A DNA stretch of 64,000 nucleotides from Methylocaldum sp002005105 (GCF_051027545.1 NZ_CP194902.1:4092001-4156000); one strand, 5' to 3'; shown: positions 8,801 to 17,419, numbered from the stretch's first letter. Notes: generated from the sequence alone by a model not told the origin. Numbers and translations: made by a program.

Positions 8801-9741
8801 CCTCCGGAACCGGTCGCGGCACCGGGATGAGGAGAAACGGCGGTCGGATGATTATGGGTCTCCACCTTCATCAGAATATGTACCGGTTCCTCTCGATAAC
8901 TGTATTCCAGCGTTTCCGTGTCGCGCAGAAACACGTTCGCGGTGCTGCCCCGAACGACGGCGGCATTATCCCGGTATGCGGATAGAACTCCTTCCGGAGA
9001 CTGCTCGGTCGTGTTTCTGATCATGCCGAACAGGGTTTCGCTTCGAGTCTCGCCGTCGATGCGCCAGTTGGCGTTGAAAATTTTGTGCCGGCAATGTTCG
9101 GAGTTGGCCTGGGCAAACATCATCAGTTCGACGTCGGACGGATTCCGTCGAAGCGCCGTGAAGCTTTCGACCAAATAATCCAATTCATCCTCGGACAAAG
9201 CCAACCCAAGCCTGCGGTTTGCCTTGATCAGCGCCCATTTCCCCTCTTCGAGCAAAGGAATATATTCCATCGGCGCCGGAGCATGGTGTTGGAACAGCAG
9301 TTCCTCCTGTCCCCGCGTGAGCACCGTTTGGGTCATCCGGTCATGGATCAAAGCCTTTATGGCATCTCGATTGGAGAGCTTAATTTCGTTGGCGCTGCGG
9401 ATGCGGTATTCGATTCCCCTTTCCACACGCAGAACGGCGGCCAGATTGCTACGCCGCACGATATCGGTCGCCTTGCTGGACCAAGGGGAGATCGTGCCGA
9501 GTCGCGGCACCACCAAAAAATAGTCGCCCGCGGCGCTGCGTGAATCGTGCGCCGGCCCGTAAGCCAATACGCTTTCCAGGGTACGTTTCTCCAACCCATT
9601 CAACGCGCGCTTGATCTCGGCAAAATGCACGTAAGCGGCCGAGACTTCGATAATGGACGGCTCGACGCTCTGAAGATCGGTCAACAGCTTTTGCAAGCGA
9701 AATGCTGAGAGGGCGGGAGGGCCGGGAAACTTGGCAAACAT
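5863..9741 (-). CDS. purL: Phosphoribosylformylglycinamidine synthase, large single-chain type
   Basis: Fourth step of purine biosynthesis: FGAR + Gln + ATP to FGAM. About 1292 residues, the usual length of the proteobacterial fused enzyme. The start at the ATG giving MFAKFPGPPALSAFR matches E. coli-type N-termini; a GTG 11 codons earlier is possible. In order: N-terminal PurS-like part, linker, two AIRS-type ATPase halves with the Gly-rich segment LGGGAASSVASG and the EDNPILSIHDVGAGGLSN region, and a C-terminal class I glutaminase domain. The glutaminase nucleophile Cys is in GVCNGCQMM and the His/Glu pair in PHPER. Downstream of bamC on the same strand. Confidence 0.97.
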   Translation of the reverse strand: MFAKFPGPPALSAFRLQKLLTDLQSVEPSIIEVSAAYVHFAEIKRALNGLEKRTLESVLAYGPAHDSRSAAGDYFLVVPRLGTISPWSSKATDIVRRSNLAAVLRVERGIEYRIRSANEIKLSNRDAIKALIHDRMTQTVLTRGQEELLFQHHAPAPMEYIPLLEEGKWALIKANRRLGLALSEDELDYLVESFTALRRNPSDVELMMFAQANSEHCRHKIFNANWRIDGETRSETLFGMIRNTTEQSPEGVLSAYRDNAAVVRGSTANVFLRDTETLEYSYREEPVHILMKVETHNHPTAVSPHPGAATGSGGEIRDEAATGRGSQTKAGLTGFSVSHLRIPGFEQPWERDHGKPDRIASALEIMLQGPIGGAAFNNEFGRPNLCGYFRTFEQPAPDGSGLHGYHKPIMIAGGMGNIRPQHLAKETIPPGAPIVVLGGPAMLIGLGGGAASSVASGESAEDLDFASVQRENPEMQRRCQEVINRCTALGEDNPILSIHDVGAGGLSNAVPEIIHDSGRGGRFELRNILIDEPGMSPMQIWCNESQERYVLALKPEAVDRFRAFCERERCPYAVIGYATEEERLVLSDSQFGTHPIDIPMALLFGKPPKMRRDVTRNRGAQSPICRDGIAIREAARRVLNFPAVADKRFLITIGDRSVGGLVARDQMVGPWQVPVADVAVTVSGFRAYTGEAMAMGERTPLAVIDAPASGRMAVGEALTNIAAASIGSLSQVKLSANWMAAAGASGEDAKLFDTVKAVGLDLCPALGIAIPVGKDSLSMKTVWRQNERDVVMTSPLSLIISAFAPVIDVRRTLTPELRLDCGPTRLILIDLGQGRNRLGGSALAQVYGQMGGESPDLDDPALFKSFFAAIQSLNEDGRLLAYHDRSDGGLFATLSEMAFAARCGLEIDISALGEDAVAALFCEELGAVVQVRETDLSAVTELLDRSGLHGISHVIGMPNTDKQIAFWRGDEILLSQSRAELQRTWAETSYRMQALRDNPDCARQEFEAIVDENDPGLSAELSFDPDGDVAAPFIAKGRPRVAILREQGVNGHVEMAAAFDRAGFTAVDVHMSDILSGHASLRDFVGLAACGGFSYGDVLGAGGGWAKSILLNSRGRDEFQAFFERQDTFGLGVCNGCQMMSHLAGLIRGAVHWPRFVRNESEQFEARVALVEVQRSPSILFAGMEGSRIPVVVSHGEGRAEFHDDTRKALSLGVVSLCYTDTYGKITEAFPHNPNGSPLGITGLTTLDGRFTIMMPHPERCFRTVQNSWHPRTWGEYGPWMRLFRNARVWVG

Positions 9742-9804
9742 GGTCTGACTTTTAACTATGGTCAGCGATAACACCTATCGCTTGTTGGAAACAACGCGGA
9801 AAAG

Positions 9805-10479
9805 TTATTCCTTTTCCGGTTCCTGGGGTTCTCCGAGCGACTGCAGGGTTTGGTGCAACCGCTTGAGCAGCTCGAATCCCGGCCCTTCGCTCTGAGGCTT
9901 GCCTTCTTGGTCGAGAACATAGATCACGACTACGTCCCGCCTATCCTCCAACTTGATGCGATATTCCTTCGCGGGCGTTTCGGAACCCGTGAAGAAGGAA
10001 CCGATGTCGCCCAGGAACCCGCGGTCTTCGTAAGGCTTATCGTCACCGCTGAAATAGACATAATAGATTCCGTCCGACCGGTTTTGATCGCTGACTTCCA
10101 GCCTGAGCCGGCCAAGCGCCTTGCCCACATCGTTCCAGGCCTCGGCATAGGGCGCTTCGAGCTCGATCAGCGGAATGTCTTCGGAATTTTGCGCTAACGT
10201 GGCCTGTGATCCACTCGGCTGATCGTCGGCCTTGGTTTGTGTCTCCGCGGCCGGACTGTACCGATCCGAGCGATCCCTGTTTTCACCCGTCGCGGGTCGC
10301 TCGTCGCCCCCTTCGATGGTCGATGCCTGCAAATCCGGCGGGATTTCCAAGGCGGGAATCTCTGAGCTGTACTTATATTGTTTCTGCTTATCGGGAAACA
10401 GCCCGGCAACGAAACTGCAACCGCTCAAGACGAAAACGCTTGAGGCCAAAATAACCGCTCTGGGAACGAATCGATTCAT
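9805..10479 (-). CDS. bamC: Outer-membrane assembly lipoprotein BamC
   Basis: 224 residues. A lipoprotein signal with lipobox LSGC (Cys at about residue 21) indicates lipidation and outer-membrane anchoring. The unstructured N-terminal Lys/Tyr/Pro segment, known in E. coli to bind BamD, is followed by an acidic linker and a helix-grip domain (about residues 105-215: EAWNDVGKALGRL, then YYVYFSGDD, then YRIKLEDRRDVVVIYVLD). It belongs to the BAM complex that folds beta-barrel proteins. The sequence is shorter than E. coli BamC (about 344 residues) and appears to have one helix-grip domain. It lies 13 bp after dapA. Confidence 0.85.
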   Translation of the reverse strand: MNRFVPRAVILASSVFVLSGCSFVAGLFPDKQKQYKYSSEIPALEIPPDLQASTIEGGDERPATGENRDRSDRYSPAAETQTKADDQPSGSQATLAQNSEDIPLIELEAPYAEAWNDVGKALGRLRLEVSDQNRSDGIYYVYFSGDDKPYEDRGFLGDIGSFFTGSETPAKEYRIKLEDRRDVVVIYVLDQEGKPQSEGPGFELLKRLHQTLQSLGEPQEPEKE

Positions 10480-10492
10480 GTTGCATTAAACG

Positions 10493-11368
10493 TTAGATCA
10501 CACCGGCTTGGCGCATCGCGCTGCGCACCGGCTCACGGCAGCTTTCCGACAGCCAAGTCAGCGGCAGGCGAATGCCTGCGTCGATAAGTCCCAGTTCGTG
10601 CACCGCCCATTTGGCCGGGATGGGATTCGATTCGATGAACAAATCGCGATGGAGAGCGGCCAGCTTGGCATCGATGGCGCGGGCGGTCTCCGCATCGCCG
10701 GCGATCGCCGCGGCGCACATCTCGTGCATCAGCTTGGGCGCCACGTTGGCCGTTACCGAAATCACCCCTTTTCCTCCGAGGAGACAGAACTCGCACGCGG
10801 TTGCATCATCGCCCGAATAAAGGAGGAAATCCGGACCGCACAAGCGCATAATCTCTCTCTCCCGATCCAAATTGCCAGTGGCCTCTTTGATGCCGACAAT
10901 ATTGGGAATTTGGGCAAGACGCGCGACCGTTGCAGGCAGCATGTCGCACGCGGTTCGGCCGGGAACGTTATAAAGAATCTGAGGGATGTCCACCGCCTCG
11001 GCAACGGCTTTATAGTGAAGATAAAGTCCTTCCTGCGTGGGCTTATTGTAATAAGGCGTCACCAACAGACAGGCATCCGCCCCCGCGTCCTTGGCTCGCG
11101 CCGTCAGGTTGATCGCTTCGGTGGTGGAATTGGCGCCGGTGCCGGCAATTACGGGAATCCTGCCGCCGACCCGGTCCACTACAAATTGAATAACGCGGCA
11201 GTGCTCCGCCTCATCGAGAGTCGCCGATTCTCCGGTGGTTCCCACGGCAACGATGGCATCGGTTCCCTGTTCGATATGAAATTCGATCAAACGGCCCAAA
11301 CTTTCGTCGTCCAGTGTGCCGTCCCGTTTCATCGGGGTCACCAACGCGACGATGCTACCTTGAATCAT
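10493..11368 (-). CDS. dapA: 4-hydroxy-tetrahydrodipicolinate synthase
   Basis: First committed step of lysine and diaminopimelate synthesis: pyruvate plus aspartate semialdehyde, in the cytoplasm. 291 residues, TIM barrel. The Schiff-base Lys161 is in GIKEATG, Tyr133 and Arg138 in YNVPGRT, and Thr44-Thr45 in AVGTTGES, so the catalytic set is complete. First gene of a dapA-bamC-purL run, divergent from the gcvR-like gene. The dapA-bamC adjacency is also seen in E. coli and supports the gammaproteobacterial assignment. Confidence 0.97.
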   Translation of the reverse strand: MIQGSIVALVTPMKRDGTLDDESLGRLIEFHIEQGTDAIVAVGTTGESATLDEAEHCRVIQFVVDRVGGRIPVIAGTGANSTTEAINLTARAKDAGADACLLVTPYYNKPTQEGLYLHYKAVAEAVDIPQILYNVPGRTACDMLPATVARLAQIPNIVGIKEATGNLDREREIMRLCGPDFLLYSGDDATACEFCLLGGKGVISVTANVAPKLMHEMCAAAIAGDAETARAIDAKLAALHRDLFIESNPIPAKWAVHELGLIDAGIRLPLTWLSESCREPVRSAMRQAGVI

Positions 11369-11547
11369 GCAACTTAACTCGGTTCAATAAAAAGAACATG
11401 TTACCGTGCGCCGCCGGCATCTGACAACCGCGTAAGCCGTGTAACCGCGGGAAACCCGGCGGGAATCGAAGCTCCGCCGGCTGCGGCACCAACTGGATGA
11501 AAGTGATACACTTTTCGCATTTTTTCATGAAGAGAAACAACACGTCT

Positions 11548-12075
11548 ATGCAGCTCGTCATCACCGTCCTTGGCGAAGATCGCCCGGATCTGATCGTGGA
11601 AATCACCCGCGCCATCAAGGACTGCAAATGCACGATTCTCGAAAGCCGCATGACCGAGCTGGGGCATGAATTCGCCGGCCATTTATTGGTCGAAGGCAAT
11701 TGGAATCATATCGTGCGGCTGGAAAGCGCATTCGAAAATCTGGCCAACCGCTTTGCGATGAAGATCAACACGCTGCGCGGACGTGAGCCGGAAGATAGAG
11801 AAGACAATACCCTGCCCTATGCGATCGACATCTTCGCCACCGATCAAATCAACAGCATTCACGAGCTCAGCGTGTTTCTTGCCAGCCGCAACATCAAAAT
11901 TCTGGATCTCAGCACCAGCCGCTATCCGGCTCCCTTCAGCGGTACCCCATTGTTTCTCGCGCATATGGTCGTCAAAATCCCGACCGGAATGCGCATCGTC
12001 TCGCTGCGCGACGAATTCCTGGACTTCTGCGATCAGCAGAACCTGGATGCCATACTCGAACCCGTAAAACGCTAA
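11548..12075 (+). CDS. gcvR: GcvR-like double ACT-domain regulatory protein
   Basis: About 175 residues from the ATG giving MQLVITVLGEDRPDLI, chosen because GcvR-type proteins start directly with the first ACT strand; ATGs 7 and 17 codons upstream are alternatives. Two ACT modules are visible: residues 1-85 (with EDRPDLIVEITRAI) and about 92-175 (DIFATDQINSIHELSVFLASRNI). GcvR proteins act as glycine-responsive partners of the activator GcvA, but many homologues beside bcp have no proven target. It lies 13 bp before bcp, in an order (dapA divergent, gcvR, bcp) resembling that of E. coli. Confidence 0.75.
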   Translation: MQLVITVLGEDRPDLIVEITRAIKDCKCTILESRMTELGHEFAGHLLVEGNWNHIVRLESAFENLANRFAMKINTLRGREPEDREDNTLPYAIDIFATDQINSIHELSVFLASRNIKILDLSTSRYPAPFSGTPLFLAHMVVKIPTGMRIVSLRDEFLDFCDQQNLDAILEPVKR

Positions 12076-12088
12076 AATCGGAATCATC

Positions 12089-12565
12089 ATGACCACAACC
12101 TCTCCGGGCCATGCCGCGCCGAATTTTTCGGCTCCGGGCACTTCGGGCAAGACCATCACGCTTCAGGATTATCGAGATAAGTACGTCGTCCTTTACTTCT
12201 ATCCCAAAGACAACACGCCCGGCTGTACGCAGGAAGGACAAGATTTTCGCGATCTGTACGCCGAATTTCAGGATTTGAACGCCGAGATTCTGGGCATCTC
12301 GCGCGACACAGTAAAGTCCCACGAAAACTTCAAATGCAAGTTCGAATTTCCGTTCGAACTGATTTCCGACCAGGACGAAACGATCTGTAAGCTGTATGAC
12401 GTCATCAAGATGAAAAACATGTACGGCAAGCAGGTCCGAGGCATCGAGCGCAGCACCTTTCTCGTCGACCCGGCCGGCGCGATTGCCGCCGAATGGCGGA
12501 AAGTCAGCGTCAAAGGCCATGCAACAGAGGTTCTGGGAAAAATCCGGGAATTGATCGGCCGCTAA
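12089..12565 (+). CDS. bcp: Thioredoxin-dependent peroxiredoxin, BCP/PrxQ family
   Basis: 158 residues, cytoplasmic hydroperoxide reductase. The peroxidatic Cys is in the family motif DNTPGCTQEG (about residue 46). The resolving Cys that many BCPs have five residues later is not present (QEGQD instead). Two other cysteines occur (in NFKCKF and ETICKLY), so the protein is either 1-Cys or resolves through one of these. The end of the gcvR-like gene is 13 bp upstream and phoH follows in the same direction. Confidence 0.92.
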   Translation: MTTTSPGHAAPNFSAPGTSGKTITLQDYRDKYVVLYFYPKDNTPGCTQEGQDFRDLYAEFQDLNAEILGISRDTVKSHENFKCKFEFPFELISDQDETICKLYDVIKMKNMYGKQVRGIERSTFLVDPAGAIAAEWRKVSVKGHATEVLGKIRELIGR

Positions 12566-12611
12566 CGCGCCCTTTCAGTCCGCGATCCCCGTATTCCAAC
12601 CGCAATACAAT

Positions 12612-14030
12612 ATGACCCAAGATCAAACCCCAGAGCGCAAGCTTTTCATACTCGATACCAACGTGCTGATGCACGATCCGGCCTCGCTGTTCCGCTTTCA
12701 GGAGCACGACATATACATCCCCATGATCGTGCTGGAAGAATTGGACCATTCGAAAAAGGGCCTGTCGGACGTCGCCCGCAATGCCCGTCAGGCCAGCCGC
12801 TTTCTGGACGAATTGATCCAACACGCCGATATCCATGCGATCAGCAACGGTATTCCTCTAAATCAACTGCAATACGCGTCCCGAATCGACGAAAAATGCA
12901 GCGGACGCTTGTTTTTTCAGGTTCGGCGCATGGACTCGGTGCTTCCGGAAAGCCTGCCCGGCGATTTGCCGGACAATTCCATACTCGCCACCATGCTGGC
13001 CTTGTCGGAAGAACAACCGGAAACCCAGGTGGTGCTGGTGTCGAAAGACATCAATATGCGGATCAAGGCCTCGGTGCTCGGAATACGGGCCGAGGACTAC
13101 CACAGCGATCAGGTACTGGACGACATCAATCTGCTATACAGCGGAGCGTTCGAGCTCCCGCTCGATTTCTGGGAAACCCACGGCAGCAAGATGGACTCCT
13201 GGCAGGACCAACAGGGCCGTACCTTTTACCGCGTCTCCGGTCCATCGTTGAAAGACTGGTATCCCAATCAGTTTCTTTACCTTCCCGACGAATCGAATTT
13301 CGAAGCCATCGTCCGCAGCAAGGAGAGCGGCAGTGCCATCATCGAACTGGCCCGCGACTACCGAACCCCGCAGCACGCGGTGTGGGGCATTCAGGCGCGC
13401 AACCGGGAGCAGAATTTTGCCTTCAATGTGCTGCTTGATCCGGAGATCGACTTCGTCACCCTGCTGGGCACCGCCGGAACCGGCAAGACATTGCTGACTC
13501 TGGCGGCTGGTCTTGCCATGACGCTCGAGCAGAAAATCTACCGAGAAATCGTGATGACACGGGAAACGATCCCTTTGGGCGAAGACATCGGATTTCTGCC
13601 CGGCACCGAGGAGGAAAAGATGACGCCCTGGATGGGTGCGCTGCTCGATAATCTGGAGTTGTTGAGCAGCCATGAAAACGGCTCCACTTGGGAGCGGCAG
13701 GCCACCAACACCTTGCTGTTGAACCGCGTCAAGATGCGTTCTCTCAACTTCATGCGCGGACGCACTTTCCTGAATCGCTTCATCATTCTCGACGAGGCGC
13801 AAAACCTGACGTCGAAGCAGATGAAGACGCTGATTACCCGGGCCGGTCCCGGCAGCAAGATCGTCTGTCTCGGCAACATCGCCCAGATCGATACCCCTTA
13901 CCTGACCGGCACGACGTCGGGGCTTACCTACGTGGTCGATCGGTTCAAGGACTGGCCCCATGCGGCCCACATCACCTTGAAGCGGGGCGAGCGCTCCCGC
14001 CTGGCGGATTTTGCCGCGGATACTCTATAA
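12612..14030 (+). CDS. PhoH-family ATPase with N-terminal PIN ribonuclease domain (PhoH2-like)
   Basis: 472 residues. The N-terminal PIN domain (about 1-150) shows the acidic motif LDTNVL with Asp15 and later conserved acidic residues. It is joined to a PhoH P-loop ATPase (about 245-472) with Walker A GTAGTGKT and Walker B FIILDEAQN. Proteins of this build are RNA helicase/RNases in the cases studied. It ends the gcvR-bcp-phoH run, and a repeat element begins 4 bp after the stop. The call as PIN-PhoH is firm; the cellular role here is not known. Confidence 0.92.
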   Translation: MTQDQTPERKLFILDTNVLMHDPASLFRFQEHDIYIPMIVLEELDHSKKGLSDVARNARQASRFLDELIQHADIHAISNGIPLNQLQYASRIDEKCSGRLFFQVRRMDSVLPESLPGDLPDNSILATMLALSEEQPETQVVLVSKDINMRIKASVLGIRAEDYHSDQVLDDINLLYSGAFELPLDFWETHGSKMDSWQDQQGRTFYRVSGPSLKDWYPNQFLYLPDESNFEAIVRSKESGSAIIELARDYRTPQHAVWGIQARNREQNFAFNVLLDPEIDFVTLLGTAGTGKTLLTLAAGLAMTLEQKIYREIVMTRETIPLGEDIGFLPGTEEEKMTPWMGALLDNLELLSSHENGSTWERQATNTLLLNRVKMRSLNFMRGRTFLNRFIILDEAQNLTSKQMKTLITRAGPGSKIVCLGNIAQIDTPYLTGTTSGLTYVVDRFKDWPHAAHITLKRGERSRLADFAADTL

Positions 14031-14033
14031 GAC

Positions 14034-14178
14034 AGGACTTACGCATTTTGCCCCTTCTCCCTCCGGGAGAAGGTTGGGATGAGGGGATCTAGAAGAGAGA
14101 ATTCCTTATTTTTTAATCCCCTCACCCTAACCCTCTCCCTGAGGGAGAGGGTACCAAAAGCCGTTTTGCGTAAGTCCT
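14034..14178. repeat. 145-bp inverted-repeat element (MITE-like)
   Basis: The ends are AGGACTTACGCATTTTG and the complement of AGGACTTACGCAAAACGG; inside each end sits a CCCTCTCCC/GGGAGAGGG-type hairpin. The element is flanked by ATAAGAC on the left and ATAAGAG on the right, a possible imperfect target duplication. It has no coding capacity and starts 4 bp after the phoH stop, so it may also shape the 3-prime end of that transcript. A fragment resembling one end is at about 46870-46925. Confidence 0.7.
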
Positions 14179-14280
14179 ATAAGAGATAGATAGGGCCGGC
14201 GACAACTCGCTACGACGCATGAGAATCCGGCGGACCAGGCAAGGTCTAATAAAAGGACATTACGGATAGAGTAAAGATCC

Positions 14281-14598
14281 TTGGACGAAAAAACCCCAGC
14301 CGGGCGGGAATCTGAAACCTGGTATCGCATCCGGCTGACACGCGACGAATACGAAGGCGGAGAAGTAGCCGTCATCCGGGGCACGTTCCGGCGCATCTAC
14401 ATTGCCCGGAACGGGCCAAAGGGAATGGCCATGTATGGAACCGAGTCCGATGATGAAACGGCTTACTTCGTCTATTTCACGCCCGAGTCTCTGCCCCATG
14501 TTCGCGTCTTGATAAAAGCCTATTCTGCGGAACCCCACGCACCGCCGCCCCTCCGCCGACTTTCCCTGATCTTTGGCGAAGAACCGAATCGAACCTGA
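14281..14598 (+). CDS. Hypothetical protein, TTG start
   Basis: 105 residues, no signal peptide or membrane helix, mixed alpha/beta composition with several aromatic residues (WYRIRL, YFVYFTPE). The only start that keeps the whole frame is TTG; an AAAG precedes it weakly. I do not recognise the family. It stands alone between the phoH-linked repeat and the next small genes. Confidence 0.5.
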   Translation: MDEKTPAGRESETWYRIRLTRDEYEGGEVAVIRGTFRRIYIARNGPKGMAMYGTESDDETAYFVYFTPESLPHVRVLIKAYSAEPHAPPPLRRLSLIFGEEPNRT

Positions 14599-14685
14599 CG
14601 CGCCGATGCGCGTTGTTGCCGATAAGTCTATGTTTTAGTGTTGGAATCGCCGACCCGCGATGGGGCCGGTTTGAGCACCGGCGCT

Positions 14686-14859
14686 TCAGACACTGCTCAA
14701 ACACCGCTGACTCGACTTGACGGTCAGCCCTCGAATGCGGTCTATTTCCCAGGCTAAATCCATCAAACCGCCTTCTGCTTGAAGGCTCGCCCGGACTTCT
14801 TGGCATTTAGCGGAGCCGTCCGAGCGAAGCATCACGCTCATCGACTCGAAGCGAAACAT
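14686..14859 (-). CDS. Possible 57-residue protein
   Basis: The frame from MFRFESMSV to the stop has a coding-like composition (LQAEGGLMDLAWEIDRIRGL reads as a plausible amphipathic helix) and is divergent from the gene at 14917. The ribosome site is weak (GAGG about 14 nt upstream) and no family is recognised. This may be a chance frame. Confidence 0.3.
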   Translation of the reverse strand: MFRFESMSVMLRSDGSAKCQEVRASLQAEGGLMDLAWEIDRIRGLTVKSSQRCLSSV

Positions 14860-14916
14860 GAATGCGTTTCTGCCTCGGCTGCAGGGCGGGCAGCGTTGAC
14901 ATCTGAGATAACGAGA

Positions 14917-15276
14917 ATGACGACACAATATGACGAAAAAGAGATGAGCTCCGTCGTGCGAGCTCTGATTTGGGATGGGATTTGTTCATTCGGGGACACG
15001 GCCACCCCGGATTCAATCGCAGACTATGTGATAAAGCGGTTCGATCCGGACGGCAGGCTGTCTCCGCTCATGGCGCATGCGGCTTGGAGCGGGGCACGAC
15101 AACTGGCGGTCGAAGAAATGGCCTGGCATGAATCGGGGCTTGAAACCGCCGGAACTCGAAATGGTTTGAGCGCGGCGACTGCCCGACTGCTGATCGAAAA
15201 TGCGGTACTGCAAGCAAAAACCGAAGCGCAAACGGCCGTAGGCCGTTTGTCAAAAGACGCCAGCTCCGGAATGTGA
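14917..15276 (+). CDS. Hypothetical protein, about 119 residues
   Basis: Start taken at the ATG giving MTTQYDEKEMSSVV, after AACGAGA; the upstream extension reads as non-coding. The chain is predicted soluble and helical, rich in Ala and Glu, with no motif I can name. It is encoded just before the TIR-TPR gene on the same strand but 154 bp away, so a shared transcript is possible and unproven. Confidence 0.55.
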   Translation: MTTQYDEKEMSSVVRALIWDGICSFGDTATPDSIADYVIKRFDPDGRLSPLMAHAAWSGARQLAVEEMAWHESGLETAGTRNGLSAATARLLIENAVLQAKTEAQTAVGRLSKDASSGM

Positions 15277-15430
15277 ATATTTCACAGACGCGCGAGTTGT
15301 TTGCGCCTCTAATCTCACTAGGATATCGAGGGTCAGGGATGGCCCACGGATGCGAGCATCGGCACCGGGAAGCTTCTGCGAGGAAAGCACCGTAAGCATA
15401 GGCCGATCCACTAATCAGGCGGAGTAGGCT

Positions 15431-16495
15431 GTGCCTCATTGCGATATCTTTATCTGCTACGACCACGTCTCCGCAGCCACTCCGGCATTGGCCCTTTATC
15501 GGTACCTGCGCCGCTATTTTCATCCGGAACGAATCGTCGTCGAACACTGGGACGCTCGCCCGGAAAGCTCTCGTATCGAGCAGCTAAAGGATTATATCCG
15601 TCAATCCCGGGTGATTCTGTTCTTGATCACTGGTGACGGGAGCAACAAAGCCAAAGCCGCCTCTTCCTCAGACACCGACATTCCCTATTCCGACCTCCTT
15701 CTGCACGAGCTATCGCTGAACAGCGGCAAAACGCTTATTCCCATCCTGTATGGCGGCACACCTACATCACGTGAATTCGCCATATATAATCCGTTCCATT
15801 GGACGGGAACGGAAAACGAATCGCAGCTCATCGAGCTGGCACGCCTGATCACCACGGCGACGGGAATAGCGGCATCGCAACAGAATAGCGATGCTTCGCC
15901 CCCACCTTCCCCGGGTGAACACGATTCGGCTGCGCGCGCAACCGAGCCGATCGCGAAGGCCGTCCGTGCCAGCATCCCGCCACTCTTATTCGGTACATTC
16001 CAGGGAAACCGTATCGGCGAACCCAGTGTACAAACGTTCCTAAACAGGGCTCCGAAGTCCGACGATCTCAAGAACGTAATGACACTACAGCGAGAGGCCG
16101 AATCGCTCTGGCTCGCAGGCGACTTTATCAAAGCTCGAATATTGCAGGAAATGGCGCTCGACGCATGCTGCCGGACGCTAGGAAAAGAACATCCGGACAC
16201 CTTAACCGCCCTGTGCAACCTGGCGGAGATGTTCTGGGCGCTAGGCAATCTCGACGAGGCGAAAGTGCTGCATCAGCAGGTATTGGACGTCCGCCGGTAC
16301 GTATTGGGCGATCGGCACCCCGACACGACGGCCGCGGCCTGGAATCTCTTTCTGACCTTGACCCAGAGTTCCGATCACGCGGCAGCCGGACATGTCATTC
16401 AACAATATTTGAGCTGGCTCCAGGATAGCGCCCCGGAACTGCTATCTCCGGAACAACAGCGCATTCGCGACATGATCCGCCAGTTTTTCGCCTGA
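15431..16495 (+). CDS. TIR-domain protein with C-terminal tetratricopeptide repeats
   Basis: 354 residues, GTG start with GGAG upstream. Residues 4-140 form a TIR domain: strand DIFICYDHVS, helix, a segment with the Asp of HWDARP, strand VILFLITGD, then SDLLLHELSLNSGK with Glu93 where NAD-cleaving TIRs have the catalytic Glu, then LIPILYGG. A Ser/Pro-rich linker follows (about 150-220). Residues 225-320 hold TPR units of the TPR_12 type (LGKEHPDTLTALCNLAEMFWALGNLDEAK, VLGDRHPDTTAAAWNL; each given in part). Bacterial TIR proteins are often NADases in antiphage defence; whether this one is active, and what the TPRs sense, is inference. Confidence 0.82.
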   Translation: MPHCDIFICYDHVSAATPALALYRYLRRYFHPERIVVEHWDARPESSRIEQLKDYIRQSRVILFLITGDGSNKAKAASSSDTDIPYSDLLLHELSLNSGKTLIPILYGGTPTSREFAIYNPFHWTGTENESQLIELARLITTATGIAASQQNSDASPPPSPGEHDSAARATEPIAKAVRASIPPLLFGTFQGNRIGEPSVQTFLNRAPKSDDLKNVMTLQREAESLWLAGDFIKARILQEMALDACCRTLGKEHPDTLTALCNLAEMFWALGNLDEAKVLHQQVLDVRRYVLGDRHPDTTAAAWNLFLTLTQSSDHAAAGHVIQQYLSWLQDSAPELLSPEQQRIRDMIRQFFA

Positions 16496-16564
16496 GATGA
16501 CCACCTTACGCGCACGAACCTCGCACGGTCTTCCCATAACCCGATCCGCCCGTCGCGAAATCGG

Positions 16565-16918
16565 TCAGTCTCCGGACACGATCAGCGTGTATCGATAAAA
16601 AATAGGCGCGACATAGCTCTCGTACCGCCAGTCGACAGTCCTGATATTGGTTATGCCGCCAGCGGCCGCCGCCGCTTGAACACTGCAATCCCCCCAACCC
16701 GCGATGAACAGCACCGCCTTACAGCTCGCCGTGCCCTGCTTCAGACCCGGTCCCCTAGCGCCTTCCGAGCCGGCGGCGACTTGAACGGGGAGAATCATAT
16801 CGGTGGAGATGGCGCCTGCCGGCAACCAGGTCATGTTGGGGCCGGATACGCATCCGGCCAAAAAAAGCATGGCGATAGACGAGAACCCGATTCCTACAAC
16901 ATTCCGTGTTGACTTCAT
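16565..16918 (-). CDS. TRL-like family lipoprotein
   Basis: About 117 residues from the ATG giving MKSTRNVVGIGF. Lipobox LAGC at about residues 20-23 marks an exported lipoprotein. The C-terminal part has the pattern of the TRL-like family: Gly-Asp-x-Ser-x-x-Ala-Ala-Ala-x-x-Gly-Gly-Ile-x-x-Ile, then a beta strand ending YTLIVSGD. The function of the family is unknown. Single gene on minus. Confidence 0.7.
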   Translation of the reverse strand: MKSTRNVVGIGFSSIAMLFLAGCVSGPNMTWLPAGAISTDMILPVQVAAGSEGARGPGLKQGTASCKAVLFIAGWGDCSVQAAAAAGGITNIRTVDWRYESYVAPIFYRYTLIVSGD

Positions 16919-17347
16919 AATTCCCTCCGTCATTAGAGTTTGAGGCGTCCCAGGAAGCTTACCTTATCAATCGAGGCAACAACTCCCAATGCCGTGAGGC
17001 CTCAATCACTGCCGAAGCCTTGGCAGCTTCGACGTCGATTACAACAGGGCCTGCGCACCGGAGTGATCGGATTGAGGTCTCAATGCAATTTTCGATCTTG
17101 CGCAAGGGAGAATGTTCCGCGCTTAGGCTTGGTTCATGGGAAACCGGTGCCTTCGAGCCCATGCTCCCGCCCTGCGGCATACGTAGATTTACCAATTTCC
17201 GGTCGATTCGGCGTTGCGTTGAATGACCCACTTTGCGGCACGACCCGACGCTCTCCGGCTCCGTCGCGGATCCGCGAGATCGAGACAATCCGCGGTTTCC
17301 GCGGCAGAACTCCATGGTCGGACGTTTTCAGATGTTTAAGAAACGAT

Positions 17348-17395
17348 CCACCGGCAAAGCCGGTGGCTTTCGACGGCTGGCCCCTCAAAGGGGCC
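17348..17395. repeat. Two adjacent small hairpins
   Basis: CCACCGGC-AAA-GCCGGTGG (17348-17366) and GGCCCC-TCAAA-GGGGCC (17379-17395) are perfect stems of 8 and 6 bp with A-rich loops. They precede the box-type repeat at 17441. Confidence 0.75.
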
Positions 17396-17419
17396 TGACC
17401 GCCATCGGGCAAAAGCCAT

